NCBI RefSeq assembly: GCF_030409325.1
Contig: NZ_JAUFPR010000008.1
Location: 124,001-188,000, forward strand
Direction: 5' to 3'
DNA from: Mucilaginibacter aquaedulcis
GTDB taxonomy: Bacteria > Bacteroidota > Bacteroidia > Sphingobacteriales > Sphingobacteriaceae
DNA length: 64,000 bases
Shown here: one piece after another, positions 8,749 to 17,470 of the stretch
Layout of the letters: each line of letters begins with the position of its first letter
Position numbering within the stretch: position 1 is the stretch's first letter
Program-made: the position numbers and the translations under genes
The notes under the pieces: generated by a model
Seen by the model: only the letters and a program-made list of their open reading frames with translations
The model's database searches: none
Told to the model about the DNA's origin: nothing

Positions 8749-9297
8749 CTAATTGAAAATTGGCATGCGGAGGGCATCTTCGATGGTCTTGATAACGCGT
8801 TCATGTAAAACCTGGTTTCCGCAGTTCATGCTCAGGACAAGAAACTTTTTCTTTTGCAGGTATTTTTTGGCGTGCTTTAAATCGTATTTCAGCACCCACT
8901 GGATATTATATAGCAGATCGGCATATTTTACCGTCTGTGCGGCGGAACTTACATATGTTAAGCGCGCTGCCTCGCGTTTCTTGCGCGTTTTTTTATCCAC
9001 GTCCGGGAATGATTCTTTGGTAAATACATTAGTCAATTCGCTAACACAACCTGAGATCAATAAAGTTTCCTGGTCATCGTAGCCAACGCTTCTAAGTTGG
9101 TTTTGCAGTTGCAGCTTTGTTACCCCGGTTTCTTCCAACAAATCATGGCAAAGACCGATTTCATAACCCAAGGAAATAATAGCCGCAAAACCGGCCACCG
9201 CAGTCAGGTGATTTAAATAAGGCTCCGCAGTCCGCCTGATCAGCTGGCCTTCATGACGATGTTTCACCCATTCCAACAGTTTTTCTTCACGGCTCAT
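8749..9297 (-). CDS. HD-domain phosphohydrolase, SpoT/RelA-hydrolase-like
   Basis: The 182-residue protein has the layout of a stand-alone HD hydrolase related to the (p)ppGpp hydrolase domain: an N-terminal helix, His30 in PYLNHLTAVAG, the HD pair His51-Asp52 in CHDLLEETG and a later Asp in KYADLLYNI. These residues should bind a divalent metal and hydrolyse a phosphoester, possibly a nucleotide alarmone, but the substrate is not proven. It is the last gene of a three-gene operon. Its ATG overlaps the stop of the DUF1543 gene by four bases (ATGA), so the two are translationally coupled. Confidence 0.8.
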   Translation of the reverse strand: MSREEKLLEWVKHRHEGQLIRRTAEPYLNHLTAVAGFAAIISLGYEIGLCHDLLEETGVTKLQLQNQLRSVGYDDQETLLISGCVSELTNVFTKESFPDVDKKTRKKREAARLTYVSSAAQTVKYADLLYNIQWVLKYDLKHAKKYLQKKKFLVLSMNCGNQVLHERVIKTIEDALRMPIFN

Positions 9298-9851
9298 TTG
9301 ATTTTATCCAGTTTGAAATAACCTAAATGGATTTTATCTTCGGGCAAGCCGGTCCCCTCATCAAATACGATCCGGTATCTCGCTTTCAGTTCGGGAGATA
9401 GCAAATCTTCAATGTGGTGTACGCTATCTATATCTACGCCATATTTCTCATCTATATGTGCAGTGGCTGTACCTTTTAAAGAATTGGTTTTAAAGAATAA
9501 ACTGCTTTTGGCAGCCTGTATTGCTTTTAAACGATTTTCCTGGACCGCCAGCACCGTGTAGTGTTGTTCTTCTAGTTTACCCGAAGTATATCCACCGAGA
9601 TTTAAAAAAAACAATTGACGGTTAGCGATGTAATCCTGGTCGTTCTTGCCGACCACGCGCACCGCATAATCACCCACCTTTCTAACCTCCCGCCAGCCGT
9701 CGATATGCAGACTTGCACCTGCCTCCGGCCAGAATGCTTTTACATCAGGGATCAGCGCCGGAAGACTTTCCGCAATGCCAAAGAAATAATCATGCTGTTC
9801 GACAACTCTTCCCGGAATTTCGGCACCTATCAGTAATAAGTAAAGTTTCAT
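9294..9851 (-). CDS. DUF1543 domain protein
   Basis: This is a 185-residue cytoplasmic protein with two similar halves. Each half has an initial strand, a glycine-rich FFLNLGGYTSGKLEEQHY or related loop and a following strand-helix. The block LGGY-x5-EEQHY is what I associate with DUF1543. The family has no established activity. The gene sits between the FAD/NAD(P)-binding protein and the HD hydrolase, with ATGA overlaps at both ends, so the three proteins are made together and probably share a pathway. Confidence 0.75.
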   Translation of the reverse strand: MKLYLLLIGAEIPGRVVEQHDYFFGIAESLPALIPDVKAFWPEAGASLHIDGWREVRKVGDYAVRVVGKNDQDYIANRQLFFLNLGGYTSGKLEEQHYTVLAVQENRLKAIQAAKSSLFFKTNSLKGTATAHIDEKYGVDIDSVHHIEDLLSPELKARYRIVFDEGTGLPEDKIHLGYFKLDKIK

Positions 9852-11554
9852 GGCAGTAGTCGTTCAATTATAATACCAGATGCTTCTTCGCTGAAATCCA
9901 AACCGGAATAATCCGGGTTATAACCACCGATATAGGGTACTGCCATCATATAGATCCGGTCGTTAAATGCACCGTATGCGTCAACGACCTGGAAATAATC
10001 ATTGATGGTAATACCCGCAACCTGGAGATAATAATCATCGTTATCATCCTTTATCACCGGTTTTCCCTCGTTCATCGTTTTGATACCCTCCTGAGGGTTC
10101 TTGAATTTGAGTTTTGCGGGACTAATCGTATGATCGTTGATCAGGCTTTTAAAAGGAAATTCTTCAAAAGGTAAATGGGGCTGTCCAACGCAATCAACAT
10201 AAGTCTGGAAATACACGGCTTGTTCAATTCCGGATGGATCGGCATAACGATATATTGCGCCCCCTTTTTCTCGTGGTTCTACCGTACTATCATCCCCAAC
10301 CGGAATCAGCTCAAGCACACCTGCGCGGTGTAGCGCCAGTAGTTCCTGGCTGGAACTTTGCGGAATGTAGGCAATCACGATAGAGATAAGTGGTGTTAAA
10401 GTGGTTTGCAGCCTTTGCATATCTTCCGCTGACAAGTGCTTAGCCGGGTAATTTAAGGCAAAGCTTAATACGCCCAGCATCTCTTTCCAATAAATAGATT
10501 TCTCCCGCTGAATAGATTTTTCTGCTTCAGTATATTCCCCCTTTAATAACTGAAAGGGATCAACACGCTCTCTGAGGTCTATCATTGTGGCAACAAACTC
10601 CTCCATCCGCATGTCTTTAATTTTTTCGTAAAACGCAGGTTCCTTCGACTTGATGGGTAGTTTGAAGTCCTTTTCGAATATATAATCTAACGACAGAAAA
10701 CCCCCATTGCTTTTGATGTGCGCCTTAATCTCCTCTTTAGTTAACAGGCGGTCGTTCACCAGGTGGGAATTATCCAGGTGAAACCTGACGGCGGGCAGCA
10801 TCCCGTTGCGGGTGTGTAGCACCATTTTAAAACTGAGGCTTTTCGCAGATAGTTTATAAATCAGCTGTCCGTTTGCATCTTTGTCAAAAATGCCGTTATA
10901 ACGGGACAATGTCCTGATCGCATCAACCGCCGTAAGCGAAGATCCCTTGATCGCCACCGCATGATTAAGCTGTAAAGCGATTTTGGATGGTGGGTAAGGC
11001 GAATCAAAATAGTTGGGAATTTTGCCTTCATGCTTGTGCGGCCAGTTATGCCCGGTACAGATGACTACGTGATCGAAGTCGAACCTCTCCAGCCCGTCAA
11101 CCTCCACGACAACGATGCCTTTTTCCGGCTGATCGATGATATCTGTTATTGTGCTATTATACTGCACTTTATACGCTATACCGGCTTCTCGGGCCTGTTT
11201 CTGTAACAGATCAAATTGCGCCGTAAGATATTGTCCGAATAAAAGCCGCGGTAGAACCTTAAATTCATTAAAATTGGCGGCATCCATGTGATATTTATCC
11301 AGCGTGTCTTTAGAAACTTTTTTCACCCATTGGTCTAAAGGGGTTACCAGCGGCGGTATTTCGTTACCGGAAACATTGGTAATATGTTCATCATTAGCGC
11401 CTTCTGCACTGTAAGGCATACCAGAACCGAGTTTGTTTTTACGCTCAAAAATTGTGACGGTAATGGCTGTATTGCCGGATTCAACCAGCCTCTTAAACAT
11501 AAAAAGTCCGCTCGGGCCGCCGCCAAGAATAGCTATTCGTATGATGTTTTTCAA
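9848..11554 (-). CDS. FAD/NAD(P)-binding protein
   Basis: The 568-residue protein opens with a Rossmann dinucleotide-binding motif, RIAILGGGPSGLFMFKRLV, and has the second conserved stretch VVICTGHNWP near residue 165. It belongs to the FAD-NAD(P)-binding group often annotated as FAD/NAD(P)-binding or hydroxyacylglutathione-type proteins (PF13454). The reaction is not known. Length is normal for the group. It is the first gene of the operon with DUF1543 and the HD hydrolase, and its stop overlaps the next start by four bases. A terminator of the preceding gene lies just upstream, so its promoter must lie between about 11555 and 11610. Confidence 0.8.
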   Translation of the reverse strand: MKNIIRIAILGGGPSGLFMFKRLVESGNTAITVTIFERKNKLGSGMPYSAEGANDEHITNVSGNEIPPLVTPLDQWVKKVSKDTLDKYHMDAANFNEFKVLPRLLFGQYLTAQFDLLQKQAREAGIAYKVQYNSTITDIIDQPEKGIVVVEVDGLERFDFDHVVICTGHNWPHKHEGKIPNYFDSPYPPSKIALQLNHAVAIKGSSLTAVDAIRTLSRYNGIFDKDANGQLIYKLSAKSLSFKMVLHTRNGMLPAVRFHLDNSHLVNDRLLTKEEIKAHIKSNGGFLSLDYIFEKDFKLPIKSKEPAFYEKIKDMRMEEFVATMIDLRERVDPFQLLKGEYTEAEKSIQREKSIYWKEMLGVLSFALNYPAKHLSAEDMQRLQTTLTPLISIVIAYIPQSSSQELLALHRAGVLELIPVGDDSTVEPREKGGAIYRYADPSGIEQAVYFQTYVDCVGQPHLPFEEFPFKSLINDHTISPAKLKFKNPQEGIKTMNEGKPVIKDDNDDYYLQVAGITINDYFQVVDAYGAFNDRIYMMAVPYIGGYNPDYSGLDFSEEASGIIIERLLP

Positions 11555-11611
11555 GTTGGTGATTCAGGTTAAAAGCAAAAAGTACTTTTTTGCATCGCAG
11601 GATACAGGAAA

Positions 11612-11643
11612 AAAAAGTCGCCTTTTAATGGGCGACTTCTTTT
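11612..11643 (-). terminator. Terminator of the PA2169-like gene
   Basis: AAGTCGCC (11615-11622) and GGCGACTT (11631-11638) form a perfect 8-bp stem. On the minus strand it is followed by a long T-run, 14 bases after the stop of the gene at 11657-12112. Confidence 0.8.
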
Positions 11644-11656
11644 GAGTACACTAAAT

Positions 11657-12112
11657 CTACAATTTTGCAACGTCACGCAACGCTTTAATTTGGTCATGGG
11701 CTGCTTGAATTTCATTAGCCTGGTTAGTGACGGTTGAAACGGCTTCAGTTGGTAGCTCACCACTGCTTAAGGCATCCTGATAAGCTTTTTTAATTGCGTC
11801 TTCACCGCGTTCAGCTTCAGATAATATACTTGCACGGTCGCTACCCCCGAAAATTGATTTGACATCGATCCAGGCGCGATGCAAAGTACCACTTACGCTA
11901 TTGCCGGTTTCAACATCTTCAGCTGAACCTACTAAAGCGGCCAGTTCCTGGCCGTTTTTACGGCTTTGTGCCGCGTAGCCCTGGAATAATTCTTTCAGGT
12001 CGATGTTTTCATCTTTAATGTCTGAGATAGCTTTTTCAAAACCAGCTACACGGTCATTATTAATCTCGATCAGGTCGTTCAATACACCTGTTGCATTTTC
12101 TGTAGTTGCCAT
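11657..12112 (-). CDS. PA2169 family four-helix-bundle protein (DUF2383)
   Basis: This small soluble protein has 151 residues. It begins MATTENATGVLNDLIEINND, with RVAGFEKAIS and a second helical pair containing HRAWIDVKSIFGG and SILSEAERGEDAIKKAY, which is the DUF2383 / PA2169 pattern of a four-helix ferritin-like bundle. Related genes are induced under stress. No metal ligands are certain. An upstream in-frame ATG at 12259 would add about 49 poorly conserved residues. The start at 12112 is preferred because the family begins here. It is transcribed alone and ends in a strong terminator. Confidence 0.85.
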   Translation of the reverse strand: MATTENATGVLNDLIEINNDRVAGFEKAISDIKDENIDLKELFQGYAAQSRKNGQELAALVGSAEDVETGNSVSGTLHRAWIDVKSIFGGSDRASILSEAERGEDAIKKAYQDALSSGELPTEAVSTVTNQANEIQAAHDQIKALRDVAKL

Positions 12113-12374
12113 ACTGTTTTTCTTTTGATAGAATACAACTAAGTCTAATATCGTGCCAATGATGTTACATAAGGAAAATAGAGTAATTCTTATCGATTCC
12201 AATTGTACAAATAGGAAATTAATGTTGTTATGCCACCGCAAGTTATTTGATAGTGACATTCATAAAAGAAAGGTCTAACAGAGGTTTTGAAAAAGATCAA
12301 CGATGAAAGCCTTCATATGAATAGACACCGCACTTTTCACTTCCCATGTAGTATGTAAAAATTGTCGAATGAAA

Positions 12375-12572
12375 TTATATCGATAGCATATCGGGTTTTT
12401 TTGCTGGATAGTCTTCAAAATATTGCCTTGCCCGTTTTAATCCCCGAGCAATTGCAATACCTTTATCGTTGCTGTCTTTTAGAATCTCATTAGCAATTTC
12501 AATGGTTTTTTTCCGCAAATATCTGGGCTGGTTTTTATAACCGGGTGGATAATCTCCCGGATACCAGTGCAT
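12375..12572 (-). CDS. Small YdaT/DUF2188-N-like protein
   Basis: The 65-residue protein starts MHWYPGDYPPGYKNQPRYLR and continues KTIEIANEILKD and GIAIARGLKRARQYFEDYP. This resembles the N-terminal part of Bacillus YdaT and similar small proteins that begin MPW-x-DYP-x-S-x-KN and carry an A-I-EIAN helix. The C-terminal half of YdaT is absent. Function is unknown; relatives are stress-associated. The gene faces away from the amidohydrolase gene, with about 85 bases between the two starts. Confidence 0.65.
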   Translation of the reverse strand: MHWYPGDYPPGYKNQPRYLRKKTIEIANEILKDSNDKGIAIARGLKRARQYFEDYPAKKPDMLSI

Positions 12573-12657
12573 AATTTCTTTTTTTTAGTTTAAAACAACC
12601 GTTGCGGATTTTTGGTTGAAAACTTTTGACAGCTGCTAACTTATAATAAAAAAAAAT

Positions 12658-13650
12658 ATGATACGCACGATCGCCCTTGAAGAGCATGTTGTATTCCCTG
12701 AGCTTTCTAAAAAAGTTATTTTGGAATCCGGAACTCCTAGTAACCGTTCGTCCGGTTCGGTTGCTAATCTGAGCGACCAGCTTGCTGATGTTACCGGCGA
12801 GCGTTTGGCCGCTATGGATGCTGCAGGCATCTCAACGCAGGTATTATCTGTAGTGGGCCCAGGTGCTAACTTGTTACATGGCGATGCAGCGGTCCGGATA
12901 GCTCTTGAATACAATGACACTTTAGCAAAAAAAATAGGTAGTTATCCAGATCGCTTTGCTGCATTTGCGCACTTGCCTACAACGGAGCCGAACGCCGCTG
13001 CGAACGGACTGGAACGGGCTGTTAAAATACATCATTTTTGCGGCGCGATGATTAACGGCATGACTGATAATAAATTTTTGGACGCCCCGGAATTTGCTCC
13101 CATTTTGGAAAGGGCCCAGCAATTGGATGTTCCTGTTTACCTGCATCCGGGCTTACCCCCGGAACAGGTCGTAAAAGCCTACTACAGTGACCTGCCAAAA
13201 GAGTCCGGTGAACGCCTCTCGGTTGCAGGCTGGGGCTGGCATTCAGAAACCGCCATACATGTATTACGGCTCATCATTTCCGGGACATTTGATAAATACC
13301 CCAATTTAAAACTTATTATAGGGCATATGGGTGAGATGCTTCCAATGATGATGGCGCGATGCGATACCATGTTCAAGCCCGGCGAGGCAGGCGTTAATCA
13401 GCGCAGTATTTCGCAAACCTTAAAAGATCAGGTTTTTATTACAACCAGCGGAATTTTTACAACACCGCCCTTTCAAATCGCATTGGAGACATTCGGAATA
13501 GACCGGATCTTATTCTCGGTTGATTATCCTTTTGCGACAAACGATAGCGGCAGGCAATTTTTAGATAATCTCCATTTATCCGATAACGATATGGAAAAGC
13601 TTTGTTGGCGTAACGCTGCACAATTGCTCAAGCTTCCAACGGGGGAGTAA
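12658..13650 (+). CDS. Amidohydrolase-2 family hydrolase/decarboxylase
   Basis: This 330-residue TIM-barrel protein is related to 2-amino-3-carboxymuconate-semialdehyde, resorcylate and similar decarboxylases (PF04909). The N-terminus IRTIALEEHVVFPE carries the metal-site Glu-x-His of this family. YLHPGLPPEQ (near residue 160), KLIIGHMGEMLPMM (near 225) and the late Asp in FSVDYPFATNDS are the other expected metal or substrate ligands. A divalent metal and an aromatic carboxylate substrate are therefore likely, but the exact substrate cannot be read. It is monocistronic and shares a bidirectional terminator with the convergent MDR gene. Confidence 0.85.
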   Translation: MIRTIALEEHVVFPELSKKVILESGTPSNRSSGSVANLSDQLADVTGERLAAMDAAGISTQVLSVVGPGANLLHGDAAVRIALEYNDTLAKKIGSYPDRFAAFAHLPTTEPNAAANGLERAVKIHHFCGAMINGMTDNKFLDAPEFAPILERAQQLDVPVYLHPGLPPEQVVKAYYSDLPKESGERLSVAGWGWHSETAIHVLRLIISGTFDKYPNLKLIIGHMGEMLPMMMARCDTMFKPGEAGVNQRSISQTLKDQVFITTSGIFTTPPFQIALETFGIDRILFSVDYPFATNDSGRQFLDNLHLSDNDMEKLCWRNAAQLLKLPTGE

Positions 13651-13706
13651 TTCAAATCTGCAAACAGGCTGCTTGCAATAAAGCCGGTTTAAAAATTGGA
13701 ATTTAA

Positions 13707-13738
13707 AACATAACTCCGGCATTGCCGGAAGTTATGTT
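13707..13738. terminator. Bidirectional terminator
   Basis: AACATAACTCCGGC and GCCGGAAGTTATGTT form a long stem with one bulged base and a 3-base loop. It lies between the convergent amidohydrolase and oxidoreductase genes and can serve both. Confidence 0.75.
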
Positions 13739-13763
13739 GAGTACAATTAAACAACCTTGATTA

Positions 13764-14675
13764 CTATCTTTCCTCTCGTACTGCCTTAGCGCTTAACATT
13801 TCGGCCTCACCGGCATCTTCCAGGTTAAGAACAGTGGATACTACCGGGCTAACGATACCCTGGTCTATAAGACGGGCGATCTGCTCTAGGTCTTTAGGAT
13901 AGGATTGCGCGGTGAAGCCTTCCAGCTGGATGTGTTTTTCTTTGGCTTCCTCTTTAAACTGCGGCATAATAGTGGTAATTAACCGGCCGCCGGGCTTGAT
14001 CACCTGCAAAGAGCGTTGCTGCGTATCTTTCCCGATCAAATCAAAAACCAGGTCAATGTCGCTCACTTTCTCCTCGAATTTTTCTTCTTTATAGTTGATG
14101 GCTTCATCCGCACCTAATTGCTTAATGAAACCGAGGTTTTCCCCTGAACCGGTGCCGATTACATAAGCGCCTTTCCATTTAGCAAATTGTACGGCAAAAC
14201 TTCCTACACCGCCGGATGCTGCATGGATCAGCACACGCTGGCCTTTTTCCAGTTTGCCAAATTTAAATAACCCCTGCCAGGCTGTTAAACCAGCCAGGGG
14301 AACAGCGGCGGCATTGATATGATCGATACTCCTGGGTTTTAACGCGATCTGATCAGCCTTAATAACCAGATACTCCGCAAAGGCGCCATTGGTAGTCGGG
14401 AAAGGTCTTCCGTAAACTTCGTCGCCAATACTGAAATAGCGCACCTGGTCACCGGTTTGTTCAATTACGCCCGAAACATCCCAACCGATAGTTAGCGGAA
14501 ATTTAGTCGGAAATTTCTCCTGCGCTTCACCTGCAACTATTTTCTGGTCAACCGGGTTAACGGCGCTTGCATATACCTTAATCAGTACCTCATCCGCTGC
14601 GTGTTGAGGTATGTCGATGTCATCCAACTCTAATACATCAGGGCTGCCAAATTCATGAATTCTTATTGCTTTCAT
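13764..14675 (-). CDS. Medium-chain NADP-dependent oxidoreductase (quinone/enone reductase type)
   Basis: The protein has 303 residues and starts MKAIRIHEFGSPDVLELDD, with the GroES-like fold in the first 110 residues. There are no zinc-ligand cysteines, which places it with the zinc-independent quinone or enone reductases. The nucleotide site is RVLIHAASGGVGSFAVQFAK near residue 150, followed by GADEAINYKEE. It should reduce quinones, enones or related carbonyls using NADPH. It is the last intact gene of the long minus-strand redox cluster that starts at 19559. The preceding small gene is broken. Confidence 0.88.
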   Translation of the reverse strand: MKAIRIHEFGSPDVLELDDIDIPQHAADEVLIKVYASAVNPVDQKIVAGEAQEKFPTKFPLTIGWDVSGVIEQTGDQVRYFSIGDEVYGRPFPTTNGAFAEYLVIKADQIALKPRSIDHINAAAVPLAGLTAWQGLFKFGKLEKGQRVLIHAASGGVGSFAVQFAKWKGAYVIGTGSGENLGFIKQLGADEAINYKEEKFEEKVSDIDLVFDLIGKDTQQRSLQVIKPGGRLITTIMPQFKEEAKEKHIQLEGFTAQSYPKDLEQIARLIDQGIVSPVVSTVLNLEDAGEAEMLSAKAVREER

Positions 14676-14692
14676 AGTAGCGTAGTTTGATT

Positions 14693-14916
14693 TTATTCTT
14701 CGTGATGCTTAAACCTGGCCACATCTTCTCCTTTATGAAGATGGGGTTTGGGTGCTTTAATTCAACGTTTTCAGCCGGTGCTCCGGTGGCATCGTCAATA
14801 TTGAGACTTTATCTCGTTTTCTGTTTCCGGATCGGTACCTGTAAAGGCTTCATTCCCGCTGCAATTGCCAGTTGGCTTTTCCGCGGAATATCGTTTACAT
14901 TTTCTCGCTTTGCCAT
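14693..14916 (-). pseudogene. Small protein gene broken by several frameshifts
   Basis: Read on the minus strand, an ATG at 14916 starts MAKRENVNDIPRKSQLAIAA and then GMKPLQ. The sensible sequence then jumps frame to TDPETENEIKSQY, again to DDATGAPAENVELKHPN and again to HLHKGEDVARFKHHEE, ending at a TAA at 14693-14695. A single protein of about 75 residues with three small indels is the simplest reading. I do not know the family. It lies between the DUF4142 and MDR genes in the same direction. Assembly error is an alternative, but three indels in 220 bases next to intact genes suggest true decay. Confidence 0.5.
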
Positions 14917-14927
14917 GATCTTACTTT

Positions 14928-15428
14928 TTAAAGTTGTTTATTTATTGTTTTGATCTCTTCTAAGTGATGCTTTAGAGTAGGCAGCATCTGCTGCGCCCAG
15001 GCCTTCACCGCCGGGTCTTTACCATTCACAGCATAGTTCTGAAATACCTCGACCGTGTTTTGATGTCCGCTCACCATACCATGTACATACAACTGATCAA
15101 AAGTGCTGCCAGCATTCTTGAGGGTCAAATCTGGCTGTATGCCTCCCGTAGCCGCAGGGGGCAGAGTGATGCCCCTGCCTTTCGCCAGTTGCAGCAGCTT
15201 TTGCTCTGCCTCACCATGATCTTTTACCATCATCTGGGCGAACGATTTAACGTCAGGCCTGCTTGCTTTTTGAGCAGCAAGCTGACCGGAGCTGACCTCC
15301 TGCAGGTTTTTGATACTGGCCACGATCAAAAAATGTTTAGTTGTAGTGTCCGGATCGGGTTGAGGAATTTGAGCCTTCGCTACAAAACCACCCAAACCCA
15401 TAATTAACATGATAATAATCTTTTTCAT
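14928..15428 (-). CDS. DUF4142 family exported protein
   Basis: The 166-residue protein has a signal peptide (KKIIIMLIMGLGGFVAKAQ, cleavage after about residue 19). The mature part is helical, with HFLIVASIKNLQEVSSGQLA, VKSFAQMMVKDHGEAEQKL and the closing HHLEEIKTINKQL, the pattern of the DUF4142 ferritin-like fold. Secreted DUF4142 proteins are frequent in Bacteroidota and Proteobacteria, often next to stress genes. Their role is not settled. It follows the Tat-type SDR gene by 11 bases, so it is in the same transcript. Confidence 0.85.
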   Translation of the reverse strand: MKKIIIMLIMGLGGFVAKAQIPQPDPDTTTKHFLIVASIKNLQEVSSGQLAAQKASRPDVKSFAQMMVKDHGEAEQKLLQLAKGRGITLPPAATGGIQPDLTLKNAGSTFDQLYVHGMVSGHQNTVEVFQNYAVNGKDPAVKAWAQQMLPTLKHHLEEIKTINKQL

Positions 15429-15439
15429 CGTGTTTCGAA

Positions 15440-16444
15440 TTAAGGTTGTCCGACCCCACCTGATGAACCATAAACCTGTCCGCTGGCAAAGCTGGCATCT
15501 GCCGCAGCCAGCTGCACGTAAATTGATGCTAACTCAGCTGGTTGCCCCGGTCTGCCCAACATCGTCCAGCTCCCGAACATCTGTTGTTTTTCAGGCTGTG
15601 CTCCACCGCTGATTTGCAGGGCTGTCCAGACAGGCCCCGGGGCCACGCCATTCACACGGATACCCTTAGGCCCTAATTGCTTGGCCAGTGATTTCACGTA
15701 ATTCATTGTCGCGGCTTTTGTTTGTGCGTAAGCATACAGATCAGGCGATGGGTCGTAGGCCTGCTCAGAGGTCGTACCGATGATTGCTGAGCCCGGTGGC
15801 AAATGCGGCAGCGCTTCGCGGATAATCCAGAACGGTGCATAGATATTCGTTTTCATCGTGGAATCAAACTCTTCCGTAGTAACATCCACGATTGAATTGA
15901 TAGATTGCTGGCGACCCGCGTTATTCACGATGATATCCAGTCCACCTAACCCGGCGATGGCTTTTTGCACCAACGACTTGCAGAAGTCCTCGCTGCGCAG
16001 GTCGCCGGGAATGGTGATGGCTTTACGACCTTCTTTTTTGATGAGGGCAATTACTTCCTGGGCATCCTGCTCTTCGGATGGATAATAGTTAATAGCCACG
16101 TCCGCGCCCTCACGGGCATAGGCAATGGCTGCGGCCCGTCCCATACCGGAATCGCCTCCCGTGATCAGTGCTTTTCGGCCCTGCAAACGGCCTGAACCTT
16201 TATAACTTGTTTCACCACAATCAGGCACCGGGTCCATCTTGCTTTGCAATCCCGGCCAGGGCTGGGGCTGGCTCCTGAAAGGTGGTTTAGGGTGCAATGT
16301 AGTTGGGTCGCTGATCTTTGCTTCCATGCTGGTATGATTTGTTGTTTTTGTTCCTGCCAATACGGGCGATACCGCCGCTGCAGCAAGGGTCGCACCTAAA
16401 CCCGTCACCACCTGGCGACGTGTCATTTTTTTATCCTCTTCCAT
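15440..16444 (-). CDS. SDR oxidoreductase with Tat-type leader
   Basis: This short-chain dehydrogenase has 334 residues. Residues 1-31 look like a twin-arginine leader (KKMTRRQVVTGLGATLAAAA, then an AxA-like site), so the enzyme would be exported folded with its cofactor. The catalytic part has the TGGDSGMGRAAAIAYAREG nucleotide loop, NNAGRQ and the active-site YAQTKAA (Tyr-x3-Lys). The C-terminus ends in the usual ASGQVYGSSGG. It resembles the stress SDR of the cytoplasmic type at 17471-18325 apart from the leader. It starts one base after the DUF6496 stop and is co-transcribed with it. Confidence 0.88.
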   Translation of the reverse strand: MEEDKKMTRRQVVTGLGATLAAAAVSPVLAGTKTTNHTSMEAKISDPTTLHPKPPFRSQPQPWPGLQSKMDPVPDCGETSYKGSGRLQGRKALITGGDSGMGRAAAIAYAREGADVAINYYPSEEQDAQEVIALIKKEGRKAITIPGDLRSEDFCKSLVQKAIAGLGGLDIIVNNAGRQQSINSIVDVTTEEFDSTMKTNIYAPFWIIREALPHLPPGSAIIGTTSEQAYDPSPDLYAYAQTKAATMNYVKSLAKQLGPKGIRVNGVAPGPVWTALQISGGAQPEKQQMFGSWTMLGRPGQPAELASIYVQLAAADASFASGQVYGSSGGVGQP

Positions 16445-16445
16445 A

Positions 16446-16625
16446 TCAGTCTTTCTTTTTAGGTGCTTTAGCGCCTTCTTTGCGAGCTTCTGACAAGCCG
16501 ATCGCGATGGCCTGTTTTCGGCTGGTTACTTTTTTCCCACTTTTACCGCTTTTTAGCGTGCCTTCCTTTTCTTCGTGTAAAGCCTTGTGGACCTTGTCCT
16601 GTGCTTTTTCTGAATATTTTGCCAT
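16446..16625 (-). CDS. DUF6496-like small lysine-rich protein
   Basis: This 59-residue protein begins MAKYSEKAQDKVHKALHEEK, continues KSGKSGKKVTSRKQAIAIGL and ends SEARKEGAKAPKKK. The block TSRKQAIAIGLSEARK is typical of DUF6496, a small basic family common in soil bacteria with stress genes and possibly nucleic-acid binding. It fills the gap between two SDR genes with 1-7 bases on each side, so it belongs to the same operon. It is intact. Confidence 0.8.
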   Translation of the reverse strand: MAKYSEKAQDKVHKALHEEKEGTLKSGKSGKKVTSRKQAIAIGLSEARKEGAKAPKKKD

Positions 16626-16632
16626 AATGATA

Positions 16633-17439
16633 TTAGCTATTTTGCTGTTGTTGTTCCTGTTCTACCGGTTTTTGTTGCTCGTACATCTGGTGAGCTACGG
16701 TACTGTCGGGCATCAGGTTGGCCGCATTGACTTGCAGCTTGTTTTTGAAGCCGGCAATCACGCGGTCCTTACCCGCCATCAGTGCTTCATAACCTTCTTT
16801 AGCTACATCTGCAGCATCGGCCAGTGCCTCTTTGTCCTGAACAATCTTGCTATCCTGCATATCGGCCTTGTTAAAGAAATCGGTATCAGTTGCGCCAGGC
16901 ATGAGTGCAGTTAGGGTTACGCCACTGTCTTTGACTTCCTCACGAACTGCTGTAGTAAATGAGAGCACAAATGCTTTGGTCGCATGATAAACCGCTTGCC
17001 AGGGCCCCGGAAGCTTGCCGGCCACTGAACCCAGGTTAAGGATTCTGCCTTCTCCGCGAGATACCATTTCTTTCAAGAAATGTTTGCTGAGGATGACCGT
17101 TGCACAGATATTCAGGTGGATGATTCCCAGTTCGCGTTCCAGTTCATTGTCCGTAAATAATCCGTAAACACCCTGCCCCGCATCATTGACTAATACATCA
17201 ATCGGAGTGTTCACTTCATCGCAAAGTGCTTTCGCTTCTTCCATTCTCGAAAGATCTTTAGCGATTGTTTTTACCTGTATCCCCGAAGCGTTTAATTCAG
17301 AAGCTGTAGTGTCAAGTTCCTGCCTGTCCCGTGCTACGAGGAGTAAATTATAGCCGTCCTGTGCAAATAGTTTTGCCAGTTCTTTGCCGATACCGCTTGT
17401 TCCGCCGGTGATCAGTGCCCATTTTCCTGTGTTTTCCAT
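16633..17439 (-). CDS. SDR family oxidoreductase
   Basis: This classical short-chain dehydrogenase has 268 residues: WALITGGTSGIGKELAKLF (NADP(H) loop), a following basic DRQELD, NDAGQGVYG and the active-site YHATKAFVLS (Tyr-x3-Lys). It resembles the DltE/YqjQ-type carbonyl reductases. The last 15 residues are Gln/Glu-rich and nonconserved. The substrate is unknown, probably aldehydes or ketones. The gene is 7 bases upstream of the DUF6496 gene and 31 bases downstream of another SDR, so it is part of the redox operon. Confidence 0.88.
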   Translation of the reverse strand: MENTGKWALITGGTSGIGKELAKLFAQDGYNLLLVARDRQELDTTASELNASGIQVKTIAKDLSRMEEAKALCDEVNTPIDVLVNDAGQGVYGLFTDNELERELGIIHLNICATVILSKHFLKEMVSRGEGRILNLGSVAGKLPGPWQAVYHATKAFVLSFTTAVREEVKDSGVTLTALMPGATDTDFFNKADMQDSKIVQDKEALADAADVAKEGYEALMAGKDRVIAGFKNKLQVNAANLMPDSTVAHQMYEQQKPVEQEQQQQNS

Positions 17440-17470
17440 GTTGTATGTTTTTATAGATAGCTATTGAATT

